Shown: positions 1-8,325 of the stretch, piece by piece
Layout: each line of letters opens with the position of its first letter
Position numbering within the stretch: the stretch's first letter is position 1
Source of the DNA: Arenibacter sp. P308M17
Lineage (GTDB): Bacteria > Bacteroidota > Bacteroidia > Flavobacteriales > Flavobacteriaceae
Direction: 5' to 3'
Assembly: GCF_003426735.1 (NCBI RefSeq)
Contig: NZ_QVON01000002.1
Coordinates: forward strand, 744,001 to 808,000
DNA: 64,000 nt
Position numbers and translations under genes: made by a program
Notes under the pieces: model-generated
The model's database searches: none
What the model was told of the DNA's origin: nothing
The model's input: only the letters and a program-made list of their open reading frames with translations

Positions 1-87
1 AACCAAACAATAATTTTAACAACATTAATCAATCCTTGAAATAAGCTTGCCCCCAAAAGTTCATTGCAAGACTAAAAAACAACGATC

Positions 88-813
88 ATGACAACACTAG
101 CAAGAATTACCATCATTTTAATTTTAACAATCCTATTTTCTTCCTGCGGCTTTGATATCAATATCGGAAATGGCAAAAAGGGAAATGGAATTATTGAAGA
201 GGACAATAGAGCTGTTGCCTCCAACTTTACGGCCATATCAGCTTCCGAGGGCTTGAACGTATATGTTGCCCAAGGCGATGATTTCGAAATTGTGGTAGAG
301 GCAGACGAAAATATTTTGGCCCTGATCGGAACGGAAATCAAAAATGGGACCCTACGGATTCATGCCATTGAAAATATTGGTAGGGCCACCAAAAATGTCC
401 ATGTTACCCTACCTGTCATAACGGCATTGGAAACTTCCAGCGGTGCTGCCCTATCTACCATAAATGCCATAGCGGTCCAAAACATTGAATTGAACTCCAG
501 CAGTGGTTCCAATCTACAAATTGGGGAGCTTAAGGCAAACAAGGTAATAGCGGAATCCAGTAGTGGGGCCCATATCAAAGTGGGCGGAGAAACAGAAACA
601 TTCAGCAGTAATGCCAGTAGCGGCTCAGGAATAAAAGCGGAAAATTTAAGCGCCTCCAAATGCAACGCCAGTGCTAGTAGCGGGGCCGGAATAACAGTAA
701 ACGCATCCGAAACTTTAATTGCAAAAGCGACTAGTGGGGGAGAGATCCGTTATACCGGAAATGCTAAAGTGGAACATGAAAAATCGAGCTCTGGAAGTGT
801 CAGTGCCCTATAA
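88..813 (+). CDS. Head-GIN domain (DUF2807) lipoprotein
   Basis: A 241-residue exported protein. It has a hydrophobic N-terminus ending in a lipobox (FSSC, Cys about residue 20), so it should be a lipoprotein. The rest resembles the DUF2807 putative auto-transporter adhesin (head GIN) family: an N-terminal segment with NVYVAQGDDFEIVVEAD, then many short beta-strand repeats rich in Ser-Ser-Gly (SSSGSN, SSSGAH, ASSGSG, ASSGAG, SSSGSV), which suggests a right-handed parallel beta-helix. The biochemical role of this family is not known; a surface or adhesive role is only inferred from the name. No operon partner is close; a hairpin-rich repeat and a terminator-like hairpin follow. The ATG at 88 places the signal sequence correctly. 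Confidence 0.85.
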   Translation: MTTLARITIILILTILFSSCGFDINIGNGKKGNGIIEEDNRAVASNFTAISASEGLNVYVAQGDDFEIVVEADENILALIGTEIKNGTLRIHAIENIGRATKNVHVTLPVITALETSSGAALSTINAIAVQNIELNSSSGSNLQIGELKANKVIAESSSGAHIKVGGETETFSSNASSGSGIKAENLSASKCNASASSGAGITVNASETLIAKATSGGEIRYTGNAKVEHEKSSSGSVSAL

Positions 814-836
814 ATAGTAAACTACCTCGGGGCAAG

Positions 837-956
837 CCTGTCTGCCGACAAAGGCAGGCCCGCGAGGCATTGAAAGGAAATTCAAGTTTGATTTCGACGC
901 CTGTCCGAACGGCACGGGCGGGCAAGCGTCGAAGCACCTGCCTGCGGCAGGCAGGT
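837..956. repeat. Dispersed GC-rich REP-like hairpins
   Basis: GC-rich hairpins follow the head-GIN gene. Positions 837-860 are an exact 24-nt inverted copy of 15989-16012, and the similarity extends to about 50 bp including flanking ACTACCTC and CGAGG. Positions 936-956 are a perfect 21-nt palindrome (arms ACCTGCCTGC). Related GCCTGCC/GGCAGGC sequences occur near 3318 and 5577. The copies lie between genes, as REP-type elements do. Confidence 0.7.
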
Positions 957-1020
957 TTAAATCTCGATTATCGAGTAAACCTTGTATCAATAAGGATCCC
1001 ACTGTACCAAAATTTGCAAG

Positions 1021-1044
1021 CCCACTAAGATTTCAGTGGGTTTT
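1021..1044 (+). terminator. Putative rho-independent terminator
   Basis: Stem CCCACT/AGTGGG with an 8-nt loop, followed by TTTTCATTTT. It lies some 200 bp after the head-GIN gene and before the dipeptide epimerase promoter. Confidence 0.5.
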
Positions 1045-1093
1045 CATTTTCCAATACACCATCTTTCTTTATATTCGTTCAATAATTCATCCT

Positions 1094-2104
1094 ATGAAGA
1101 TTACTACTAAAAAATATGTGCTACCGTTAAAGCACACTTTCAGTATTTCCAGGGAATCCCACGATTTTCAAGATTCAATGATCGTTGCACTGGAACTGGA
1201 TGGTGTAACGGGCTATGGCGAGGCAACATCCAACCCCTACTATAGAATAACCTTTGAAACCATGCAGGAGGAGATTGAAAATGTCAGGGAGGAAATCGAG
1301 GGGTTCAATTTTAGGGATCCAGAAGGCTTCCATGCATTCTTGGTATCCAAAAAATTGAGCAATTTTGCTATCTGCGCCCTAGATCTTGCCGCCAATGATC
1401 TGTACGGAAAAATACTGGGCAAACCATTATATGAAATATGGGATACGGACAACAGTAAATATCCCATAACCAATTATACCATAGGATTGGATTCTATTGA
1501 AAAAATGGTGGCCAAGATGAAAGAAATGCCTTGGCCAATTTATAAAATTAAATTGGGTACCGATAGGGATGTGGAGATAGTAAGGGAACTTCGCAAACAT
1601 ACCGATGCCATCTTCAGGGTGGATGCCAATTGCGCCTGGACAGCGGAGGAAACCATTGCCAATGCCCTATTATTAAAGGACTTGGGGGTTGAGTTCCTGG
1701 AGCAACCGCTTAAGGCGGATGATTGGACCGGGATGGAAGCGGTTATGCACAAAAGTGTGCTGCCCGTTATTGCCGATGAAAGCTGTATTGTGGAATCGGA
1801 CGTAGAGAAATGCGCGCTTCATTTTAACGGGATCAATATAAAATTGACAAAGTGTGGTGGACTTACCCCGGCAAGGCGAATGATAAAAAGGGCCAAGGAA
1901 TTGAATCTTCAGGTAATGGTAGGCTGTATGACCGAATCCACTGTAGGTATTTCGGCCATAGCCCAACTAATACCACAATTGGATTATGTGGATATGGATG
2001 GCGCCATGTTGTTAAGGGAAGATATTGCAGATGGGGTGATCATTCAGGAAAAGGGCAAAGTAATCTTTCCTACCACCGGAGGAAGTGGAATACGTTTACA
2101 TTGA
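1094..2104 (+). CDS. Dipeptide epimerase (L-Ala-D/L-Glu epimerase type, enolase superfamily)
   Basis: A 336-residue cytoplasmic enzyme of the muconate-lactonizing subgroup of the enolase superfamily. Visible active-site elements are the KxK pair at 151/153 (YKIKLG), the metal ligands D177 (VDAN), E203 (LEQP) and D228 (ADES), the second catalytic lysine at 250 or 253 (IKLTKCGG), and the DxD motif at 300/302 (VDMDG) that marks dipeptide epimerases. Enzymes of this family interconvert L-Ala-L-Glu and L-Ala-D-Glu in recycling of murein peptides; other dipeptide substrates are known, so the exact substrate is open. The stop codon overlaps the next start in an ATGA arrangement, so the two genes are translationally coupled. 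Confidence 0.88.
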   Translation: MKITTKKYVLPLKHTFSISRESHDFQDSMIVALELDGVTGYGEATSNPYYRITFETMQEEIENVREEIEGFNFRDPEGFHAFLVSKKLSNFAICALDLAANDLYGKILGKPLYEIWDTDNSKYPITNYTIGLDSIEKMVAKMKEMPWPIYKIKLGTDRDVEIVRELRKHTDAIFRVDANCAWTAEETIANALLLKDLGVEFLEQPLKADDWTGMEAVMHKSVLPVIADESCIVESDVEKCALHFNGINIKLTKCGGLTPARRMIKRAKELNLQVMVGCMTESTVGISAIAQLIPQLDYVDMDGAMLLREDIADGVIIQEKGKVIFPTTGGSGIRLH

Positions 2105-3159
2105 TGATTATCTATACCGATGGGTTCCCTGGAAGGGAATTGGAGTTTGGCCATAGGAAGCTTTTGTATTTTGGAGGCACCTCCTATCTGGGGCTTCAGA
2201 CCGACACAATTTTTCAAGAAATTTTTATATCCAATATCCGGAAATATGGTACCGGTTATGGGGCCTCCAGAAAATCCAACGTACGTATTACCGTTTTTGA
2301 AAGGGCAGAACAATACCTGTCCCAATTGGTGGGGTGTGAATCCAGTACCACTTTATCTTCTGGGTATTTGGCCGGACAGTTGGTAAGGCAAACTATGGAT
2401 ACCAAGGAACATAGGCTGTTCTATGCCCCCAATACCCATGCTGCCCTCTATACCCCTACCCCTTCAACAAAACTAAAACCATACATCACTTTTACGGCCT
2501 TGAACATAGCCCTTAGGGCCCATTTGGAAACCGATCCAGAAATTTGTCCGGTGCTATTTTTGGATGCGATCGATTTTTCCGGAGCCAATTATCCCGATTT
2601 TGAAGGGTTAAAAATGTTGCCTTTGGAAAATATTATCCTAGTGGTGGACGATTCCCATGGCATAGGAATTGTGGGCGAAAATGGTGGTGGCGTTTTTCGT
2701 AGGCTCCAGAAATTAAACCCAAAGGAACTTATTGTTTGTTGCTCCTTGGGAAAAGGGTTCGGAGTTCAGGCGGGGTCCATTTTTGGAAATAAAAAAAGAA
2801 TTGAACAATTCATGGACACTCCTTTTTTTGGCGGGGCAAGTCCGGCAGCTCCCGCCGCTGTAGCCAGTCTTATGGACAGCAAGTCACTCTTCCTTGATAA
2901 AAGGTCAATTCTGATCCATAATATGGACCTATTCAAGTCCAATATTAAAACTTTGGATAGATTTAAATTCATGGAGGGTCATCCAACCTTCAGCTTTGCA
3001 GATGAAAATCTGGTAAATTATCTGGAAAGGGAAAATATTTTGGTGACCAGCTTTCGTTATCCCAATGAGGATTCCCAACTTATGAGTAGAATTGTAATAA
3101 GTGCCCAGCATAAAAAGGAGGATATCCTTTTATTATGTGAAATTATCAACTCTTTTTAA
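2104..3159 (+). CDS. PLP-dependent alpha-oxoamine-synthase-like enzyme
   Basis: A 351-residue fold-type I PLP enzyme related to 8-amino-7-oxononanoate synthase and 2-amino-3-ketobutyrate CoA ligase. The DDSHGIGIVGE segment (residues 182-192) supplies the cofactor-ring Asp and His, and SLGKGFGVQAG holds the Schiff-base lysine K217. The open frame extends upstream inside the epimerase gene, but ATG at 2104 overlaps the epimerase stop and gives the N-terminus expected for the family (YFGGTSYLGL). It is about 40 residues shorter than typical AONS or KBL. A CoA-thioester acceptor cannot be inferred. The coupling with a dipeptide epimerase suggests a shared amino-acid or peptide substrate, but the reaction is unknown. 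Confidence 0.8.
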   Translation: MIIYTDGFPGRELEFGHRKLLYFGGTSYLGLQTDTIFQEIFISNIRKYGTGYGASRKSNVRITVFERAEQYLSQLVGCESSTTLSSGYLAGQLVRQTMDTKEHRLFYAPNTHAALYTPTPSTKLKPYITFTALNIALRAHLETDPEICPVLFLDAIDFSGANYPDFEGLKMLPLENIILVVDDSHGIGIVGENGGGVFRRLQKLNPKELIVCCSLGKGFGVQAGSIFGNKKRIEQFMDTPFFGGASPAAPAAVASLMDSKSLFLDKRSILIHNMDLFKSNIKTLDRFKFMEGHPTFSFADENLVNYLERENILVTSFRYPNEDSQLMSRIVISAQHKKEDILLLCEIINSF

Positions 3160-3229
3160 GACAATATTGCCTTAGTCCCATGGACTCCAAATCCTCCCTT
3201 TTGACACGCTTTTTTTAACATATTCTCCT

Positions 3230-3403
3230 TAGTACATGACAAAATTAAATTTCCCAAGATTTTCCTCAATTTTTGACCCCGAACCTAAAGGGGGAAATCG
3301 AGGAAAATCAGGCTCCCCTGCCTACCGGACAGGCAGGCTTTAGGGCTTGGGGTAAAACAGATTTTCCGAAGAACTTTATTAAGACAATTTTTGTCATGTA
3401 ACA
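3230..3403. repeat. MITE-like element with TTAGTACATGACAAAA ends
   Basis: About 170 bp bounded by imperfect inverted ends, TTAGTACATGACAAAATT on the left and AATTTTTGTCATGTAAC on the right. It contains an inner GCCTGCC/GGCAGGC hairpin and no coding frame. Similar ends flank 12167-12328. It lies in the 322-bp gap before the secreted protein gene. Non-autonomous mobile origin is inferred from the ends only. Confidence 0.4.
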
Positions 3404-3481
3404 AACTATTCCCTATTTAATATGTTAATATTCTAAAAAAGTCGTAACTTATTAGTATCTAATCCTTTAAATTAATAAGCC

Positions 3482-3928
3482 ATGAAAAAAATACTTGGAA
3501 TAGTTTTCCTGATGTTATTTTTGGTTTCTGCTACTGAAATTGCATCTCCAGTACCTCAAAATCCCAAAACCTTGGAAGGTACATGGGAATTGGAAAGTTT
3601 TAACAATTACGATGGTAACGATGTAGTACAGACCATACCTCCTTCAGATGGCTACCGGCAAATTAAAATGTATTATAATGGAAAGGTAATGTGGACCAGA
3701 TATGTGCCCACAGATTCCATTGAATGGTTTGGCTATGGTTCTTATAAGGCTACGGACAGTACCTTGACCGAAAAATTGGAATATATGTCCGCATCCATGA
3801 AAAAAGTGGCCAATGAGAACATGGAATGGCATATGGAACTCCAATTGGAGGGAGACAGGTACCGCCAAATCTTTATTGACGAGGATGGCAACCGAATAAA
3901 TTCAGAAAACTACAAACGGCTAAACTAG
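3482..3928 (+). CDS. Small secreted lipocalin-like protein of unknown function
   Basis: A 148-residue protein with an N-terminal signal peptide (MKKILGIVFLMLFLVSA) and a mature region beginning near PVPQNPKTLEGTWELESF. The L-x-GTW-x-L start followed by alternating beta strands (RQIKMYYNGKVMW, GSYKATDSTLTEKLEY, MELQLEGDRYRQIF) resembles the small lipocalin-like domains common in Flavobacteriia. No catalytic motif is visible and I cannot assign a ligand. It is monocistronic. Its stop codon lies inside a CTAGTGTC motif that resembles the end of the MITE-like element further downstream at 4069. Confidence 0.7.
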   Translation: MKKILGIVFLMLFLVSATEIASPVPQNPKTLEGTWELESFNNYDGNDVVQTIPPSDGYRQIKMYYNGKVMWTRYVPTDSIEWFGYGSYKATDSTLTEKLEYMSASMKKVANENMEWHMELQLEGDRYRQIFIDEDGNRINSENYKRLN

Positions 3929-4068
3929 TGTCAAGTCAACCGTGAAATGACTTCTCGACTCCGCTCGAAGAGACGACAGATTGTCCGGTCGAGGGCCCGC
4001 CCGTACCGAACAGTACGTTCGGGCGGGGATAGAGACCTAAATTCAATAACAAAACATACTTAACATAA

Positions 4069-4238
4069 CACTAGTGTCGTGTCAATGCTACTGTGTCGTT
4101 TAAGTCGCCGTTATTTTTTATCTGGGCAAGGCAAAAAAATGTTGCATAGCCGAAGCTACGGAACTGTTTTTTAACGCAGGCCGGGTGAAAAAGAACAAGA
4201 CTTGGGATGGCTAAAGTAGGGTTGACAGGACACTAGTG
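4069..4238. mobile_element. MITE-like element with 23-bp CACTAGTG inverted ends
   Basis: A 170-bp element. The left end is CACTAGTGTCGTGTCAATGC and continues TAC; the right end read on the other strand is CACTAGTGTCCTGTCAACCC and continues TAC, giving about 20 of 23 matches. The interior has a hairpin-like GCATAGCC-GAAGC-TACGG stretch and no reading frame. Another single end-like sequence (ACTAGTGTCAAGTCAACC) lies at 3926. The size, ends and lack of coding suggest a non-autonomous transposable element. I could not identify the parent transposase. Confidence 0.6.
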
Positions 4239-4287
4239 TCCTGGTATTACTTTTCAGTGAGCCGCTTCAAATCTACGGACCATCACT

Positions 4288-4333
4288 AAAAAGACGATCT
4301 GTAGTTGGAACCTATGTTCCAACTACAGATCGT
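4288..4333 (-). terminator. Rho-independent terminator of trxB
   Basis: A perfect 18-bp stem (4294-4311 with 4316-4333) and a 4-nt loop. On the minus strand it is followed by a T-run (4292-4288). It is about 40 bp downstream of the trxB stop codon. Confidence 0.85.
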
Positions 4334-4374
4334 TTTAAATTGACCAATTTAAATTTGGACCTATTCCAATTCGT

Positions 4375-5343
4375 CTAAGACGAAACTACATGATGACTTT
4401 CAATGGTGGCCAAATACCGCTCCGCATCAAGTGCTGCCATACATCCGGTACCTGCCGCCGTAACGGCCTGTCTGTATTCCTTGTCCTGGACATCCCCGCT
4501 CGCAAAAACTCCGGGTTTGCTGGTTTTGGTGGTTTTACCCTGGGTAATTAAATATCCAGTTTCATCCATTTCCAGTTGTCCTTTAAAAATATCCGTATTG
4601 GGCGTATGCCCAATGGCAATGAACAATCCGGTAATGGCTATGTCCTCCTTTTCTCCGGTAACATTGTTCACCATTCTTAAACCTTCCACAACCTGATCGC
4701 CCAAAACGGTATCTACTTCCGTATTATAACGAATCTCAATATTGTCCAGGCTGTTCACCCTATGTTGCATTGCCTTTGAAGCCCGCATTTCGTCCCTTCG
4801 CACCAACATAGTCACTTTTTTGCAAATATTGGCCAAATAGGAAGCCTCTTCGGCAGCGGTATCCCCTGCACCTACAATAGCTACTTCCTGTCCCTTATAA
4901 AAGAAACCGTCACATACGGCACATGCCGATACACCGCCCCCGCGAAGCTTTTGTTCGCTAGGGATACCTAAATACTTCGCCGTTGCCCCTGTGGAAATAA
5001 TTACGGTCTCCGCCTCAATAACCTTGCTGTCATCTATGGTGACCTTGTGTATTCCTCCTACTTCGTCACTAAAATCGACAGCTGTAGCCATACCTATACG
5101 GACTTCCGTACCAAATCTTTCCGCCTGTTGCTGTAATTGTACCATCATTGTAGGCCCGTCAACTCCCTCTGGGTATCCTGGAAAATTATCCACCTCCGTT
5201 GTAGTGGTCAATTGTCCACCAGGTTCCATACCAGTATACAATACCGGTTTAAGATCCGCCCTGGAAGCATATATAGCTGCAGTATATCCTGCAGGTCCCG
5301 AACCAATAATCAACGTTTTTAAACGCTCCACTTTATCTGCCAT
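4375..5343 (-). CDS. trxB: Thioredoxin-disulfide reductase
   Basis: A 322-residue FAD/NADPH flavoenzyme that reduces thioredoxin in the cytoplasm. It shows the N-terminal FAD-binding GSGPAGYTAAIYASRA motif, the redox-active CAVC disulfide (C141 and C144) followed by DGFF, the NADPH-binding GAGDTAAEEA motif, and the C-terminal FAD motif GVFASGDV. Length and domain order match bacterial low-molecular-weight TrxB. The gene stands alone, with a perfect terminator downstream and a consensus TACATTTG box 32-39 bp upstream of the ATG. No thioredoxin gene is adjacent. Confidence 0.97.
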   Translation of the reverse strand: MADKVERLKTLIIGSGPAGYTAAIYASRADLKPVLYTGMEPGGQLTTTTEVDNFPGYPEGVDGPTMMVQLQQQAERFGTEVRIGMATAVDFSDEVGGIHKVTIDDSKVIEAETVIISTGATAKYLGIPSEQKLRGGGVSACAVCDGFFYKGQEVAIVGAGDTAAEEASYLANICKKVTMLVRRDEMRASKAMQHRVNSLDNIEIRYNTEVDTVLGDQVVEGLRMVNNVTGEKEDIAITGLFIAIGHTPNTDIFKGQLEMDETGYLITQGKTTKTSKPGVFASGDVQDKEYRQAVTAAGTGCMAALDAERYLATIESHHVVSS

Positions 5344-5841
5344 AATAAAAACTTCTATTATACTTATTAGAAAACAAATGTAGGATTTTCAATAAAAAAC
5401 ATCCCCCAAAAGTTATAAAAAGTTATTATAAAACTAGTTGCATAAACTATGGATACAACCCCATCTTAAGGGAAACACTCCCTTTTGCCATAAAAGTTGG
5501 AACCAATTCTTACTATTAGTATAGCAAAATGGTCCAATAAAAAATTTCTTGAAACAGACTATCCCCAAGGCAAAGCCCTGTCTGTCCTACAAATGCAGGC
5601 CAGTGCGACCGGAACGGACGGGCTTCGGGGAATTATTTAGATTAAAAAGGCCCCTTATTCATTGCTCTTGGGAAATATAAGCTCTCATTTGAATTTCAAG
5701 AAAAGGCCAAGCCATCAATTAATATAGCTTGTTCTATTGTTTTTATGTTTTTATGTTTTTAAAACATATTACCAAAATAGGCCTCAAGTCTATTTCCAAT
5801 CAATTTTCCATTAAATTTAGCGGGAACCAAACGAATAATTC
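5344..5841. other. Non-coding gap with dispersed repeats
   Basis: The region between trxB and the cbpA promoter. No supported gene. Positions 5536-5564 are an exact 29-nt inverted copy of 30286-30314, followed by a GC-rich REP-like hairpin (about 5575-5632) of the same kind as that at 837. The rest is AT-rich. Confidence 0.6.
5375..5382 (-). promoter_or_regulatory. trxB -7 promoter box
   Basis: On the minus strand this reads TACATTTG, an exact match to the Bacteroidota -7 consensus TAnnTTTG, 32 bp before the trxB ATG. I did not find a convincing -33 TTG. Confidence 0.55.
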
Positions 5842-5885
5842 ATGACTTTAATCAGTTTCATGTACTCTGTTTTTTTATAATTTTA
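5842..5885 (+). promoter_or_regulatory. CRP/FNR-type site and -7 box for cbpA-cbpM
   Basis: The inverted repeat ATGAC-TTTA-ATCAG (5842-5855) is centred at 5848.5. The -7 box TAATTTTA starts at 5878, 29.5 bp downstream. This is the same spacing as at eight other sites in the window. The predicted transcript begins near 5890, leaving a leader of about 120 nt. Confidence 0.75.
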
Positions 5886-6009
5886 CTTTGATACTTAGGA
5901 GGGATACAAATATTATTATTGAATTTGCTTTGCGTAAATCCCCATAATAGGTATATATTACATTTGGTTCAACAATCCACAAGAATAAGGGAAAACAAAT
6001 AACTGCTAG

Positions 6010-6903
6010 GTGAAATTTATAGACTACTACAAAATCTTGGAATTGGACAAAAGTGCCAGTCAAAACGAAATTAAAAAGGCCTATCGGAAATTGGCAAGAA
6101 AACATCATCCGGATGTCAACCCCAACGACAAGGAGGCCGAAAGAAAGTTTAAGGAAATCAATGAGGCCAATGAGGTACTGAGCGATCCGGAAAAACGTAA
6201 AAAATACGATAAATACGGAAAGGATTGGGAACATGCGGAAGAGTTTGAAAAGGCCAGAGCGTCCCAGCAGTCGGCCTATGGCGGTGGTGGGCAGACTTAT
6301 TCGCAAAGTTATGGGGAACAAGATTTTTCGGATTTTTTCGAATCCATGTTTGGAGGGTCCGGTGGCTTTTCCCAAAGGAGAAAGGCAGGTTTTAGAGGAC
6401 AGGATCTAAACGCAGAGTTAAAATTGCACCTTAGGGATGTATATACGGCCCATAAGCAAACCCTTAATGTAAACGGTAAAAATATTAGAATTACCGTCCC
6501 GGCCGGAATTGAGAATGGGCAGACCATAAAAATTAGTGGTCATGGCGGGCCCGGACACCAAGGGGGGCCCAAAGGCGACCTTTATATAACCTTTGGTATT
6601 ATAAACGATACCGACTTTAAAAGGGACGGCAACAATCTATACACTAAGATAAACCTGGATCTTTATACGGCCCTTTTGGGCGGTGAAATAATGGTGAATA
6701 CCTTTGACGGACAGGTGAAATTGAACGTTAAGCCGGAAACACAGAACGGCACCAAGATCAAATTAAAAGGCAAGGGCTTCCCGGTATATAAAAAAACAGG
6801 GGTTTACGGGGATTTGTACATTACCTACAATCTGGTTACCCCTACCAATTTAACGGTCAAGGAAAAGGAACTTTTTAGGGAATTGGCCAATCTGAGAAAA
6901 TAA
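6010..6903 (+). CDS. cbpA: DnaJ-family co-chaperone (CbpA-type)
   Basis: A 297-residue J-domain co-chaperone for DnaK. The J domain spans residues 4-70 with the HPD motif at 33-35. A Gly/Phe/Ser-rich linker ([16 protein letters not shown]) follows, then two beta-barrel substrate-binding domains (about 125-295). The zinc-finger CxxCxGxG repeats of classical DnaJ are absent, which makes it CbpA-like. The start is GTG at 6010; no ATG is available before the J domain. It is followed 60 bp later by a CbpM-like gene. The upstream CRP/FNR-type site ties it to the stress regulon of the 41-64 kb island. Confidence 0.9.
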   Translation: MKFIDYYKILELDKSASQNEIKKAYRKLARKHHPDVNPNDKEAERKFKEINEANEVLSDPEKRKKYDKYGKDWEHAEEFEKARASQQSAYGGGGQTYSQSYGEQDFSDFFESMFGGSGGFSQRRKAGFRGQDLNAELKLHLRDVYTAHKQTLNVNGKNIRITVPAGIENGQTIKISGHGGPGHQGGPKGDLYITFGIINDTDFKRDGNNLYTKINLDLYTALLGGEIMVNTFDGQVKLNVKPETQNGTKIKLKGKGFPVYKKTGVYGDLYITYNLVTPTNLTVKEKELFRELANLRK

Positions 6904-6963
6904 GTTATCTATGAAAGGAGCAAACTACACTAGGACATCAAACAATTATACTTATCAAAGTTA

Positions 6964-7257
6964 ATGCTTATGGACCAGGAATATATACTTATTACCGACT
7001 TTTGCACAAGTCATAACATAGAAACCCATTTCGTATTGGAGCTATACGAGTACGGACTGGTAGATGTAGTGGTTAAGGAAAATACGCATTACCTCCCCAT
7101 ACAGCAGTTGCCGAAAGCGGAAAAAATACTTAGACTGCATTCCGATCTCGATATTAATTTGGAAGGTATCGCCGTTATTACGCGACTTCTAAATAGGATG
7201 GAAAAAATGCAAAATGAAATTACCCGGCTAAAGAATAAATTGGACCTCTATAATTAA
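6964..7257 (+). CDS. CbpM-like chaperone modulator
   Basis: A 97-residue protein with a MerR-like helix-turn-helix N-terminus (ITDFCTSHNIETHFVLELYEYGLV) and a C-terminal coiled coil (RLLNRMEKMQNEITRLKNKLDLYN). This is the layout of CbpM, which binds the J domain of CbpA and inhibits it. Its position directly behind the cbpA-type gene supports the call. Sequence identity to E. coli CbpM is expected to be low. A second ATG two codons downstream (6970) is also possible. The stop lies only 18 bp from the convergent galT stop. Confidence 0.8.
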   Translation: MLMDQEYILITDFCTSHNIETHFVLELYEYGLVDVVVKENTHYLPIQQLPKAEKILRLHSDLDINLEGIAVITRLLNRMEKMQNEITRLKNKLDLYN

Positions 7258-7275
7258 GGGAGCACCTTTATCAGA

Positions 7276-8325
7276 TTATTCTTCCCCACTCCCACTATAA
7301 TGCCAATTGGGCAATGTCTTCATCGTTTCCGCTGCCTGTTCGGCAGTGATATCCCGTTGTGGATTGGCAAACATTTCATAACCTACCATAAATTTTTTCA
7401 CCGTAGCCGATCGCAATAAGGGCGGGTAAAAAGACATATGGAAGTGCCACTCCGGGTGGTCCCTGCCATCTGTGGGCGCTTGATGAATTCCCGCAGAATA
7501 GGGAAAAGAAGTATTGAAAATATTATCGTACTTTATGGTAAGTTGTTTCAGGATTTCGGCATAGGATACCTTTTCGGGTTCCGAAAGTAAACCAATATGT
7601 GCCAATTTTCTTTTAGGAATGATCATCGTCTCATAAGGCCATATCGCCCAATAGGGAATCAATGCCACAAAATGTTCATTTTCAAGAATATTACGTTCCT
7701 GCAATTCTAATTCCTGGACCATGTAATCTTCCAAAATACTTCTACCGTGCTTTTTCCAATAAGCCAGCAGGTTTCCGGATTTCTTGTGCACTTCCTGTGG
7801 AATATTATGCTGTGCCCAAATTTGCCCATGCGGATGGGGATTGCTACACCCCATTATGGCTCCTTTATTTTCAAATATCTGAACATACTCAATACCTTCC
7901 CTGGCCCCTAATTCCTTATATTCTTTTTGCCAGAGCGAGATTACGTCCGTAATGTCCGGAACGGACATTAAAGGCAATGTAAGGGAGTGATCGGGTGAAA
8001 AGCAGACTACCTTACAGATACCGGATTCCGATTCTGCGTACAAAAGTCCGTTTTTATAGGTCTCCTCCTTAACATTGGGCAATAGGGCCGAAAAATCATT
8101 GACAAAGGAATAGGGTTTTTCATAGTTGGGGTTGAACCCGCCTCCCATTCTTTCATTTGTAGGGCAAAGATAGCAGGAAGTGTCGTAAGCAGGTAGGTCT
8201 GTCCTAGCACTTTTTTCGGTCTTTCCCTGCCATGGCCTTTTGGTCCTATGGGGAGAAACCAAAATCCATTCCCCTGTAAGAATATTTAATCTTCTATGGG
8301 GATTATTATTAAAACTATTTTCCAT
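7276..8325 (-). CDS. galT: Galactose-1-phosphate uridylyltransferase
   Basis: A 349-residue Leloir-pathway enzyme that exchanges galactose-1-phosphate and UDP-glucose. It has the catalytic HPH triad in GCSNPHPHGQ, metal and substrate-binding segments (LCPTNERMGGG near residue 54), and the second-domain motif PYWAIWPYETMIIPKR. Length is normal for the family. The ATG overlaps the galK stop (TAATG), so galK and galT form one operon transcribed from the galK promoter. Confidence 0.97.
   Translation of the reverse strand: MENSFNNNPHRRLNILTGEWILVSPHRTKRPWQGKTEKSARTDLPAYDTSCYLCPTNERMGGGFNPNYEKPYSFVNDFSALLPNVKEETYKNGLLYAESESGICKVVCFSPDHSLTLPLMSVPDITDVISLWQKEYKELGAREGIEYVQIFENKGAIMGCSNPHPHGQIWAQHNIPQEVHKKSGNLLAYWKKHGRSILEDYMVQELELQERNILENEHFVALIPYWAIWPYETMIIPKRKLAHIGLLSEPEKVSYAEILKQLTIKYDNIFNTSFPYSAGIHQAPTDGRDHPEWHFHMSFYPPLLRSATVKKFMVGYEMFANPQRDITAEQAAETMKTLPNWHYSGSGEE

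Noticed and set aside
5875-6375. 166-residue minus-strand frame opposite cbpA
   Set aside because: A shadow of the strongly supported J-domain gene; its low-complexity hydrophobic sequence shows no family features.
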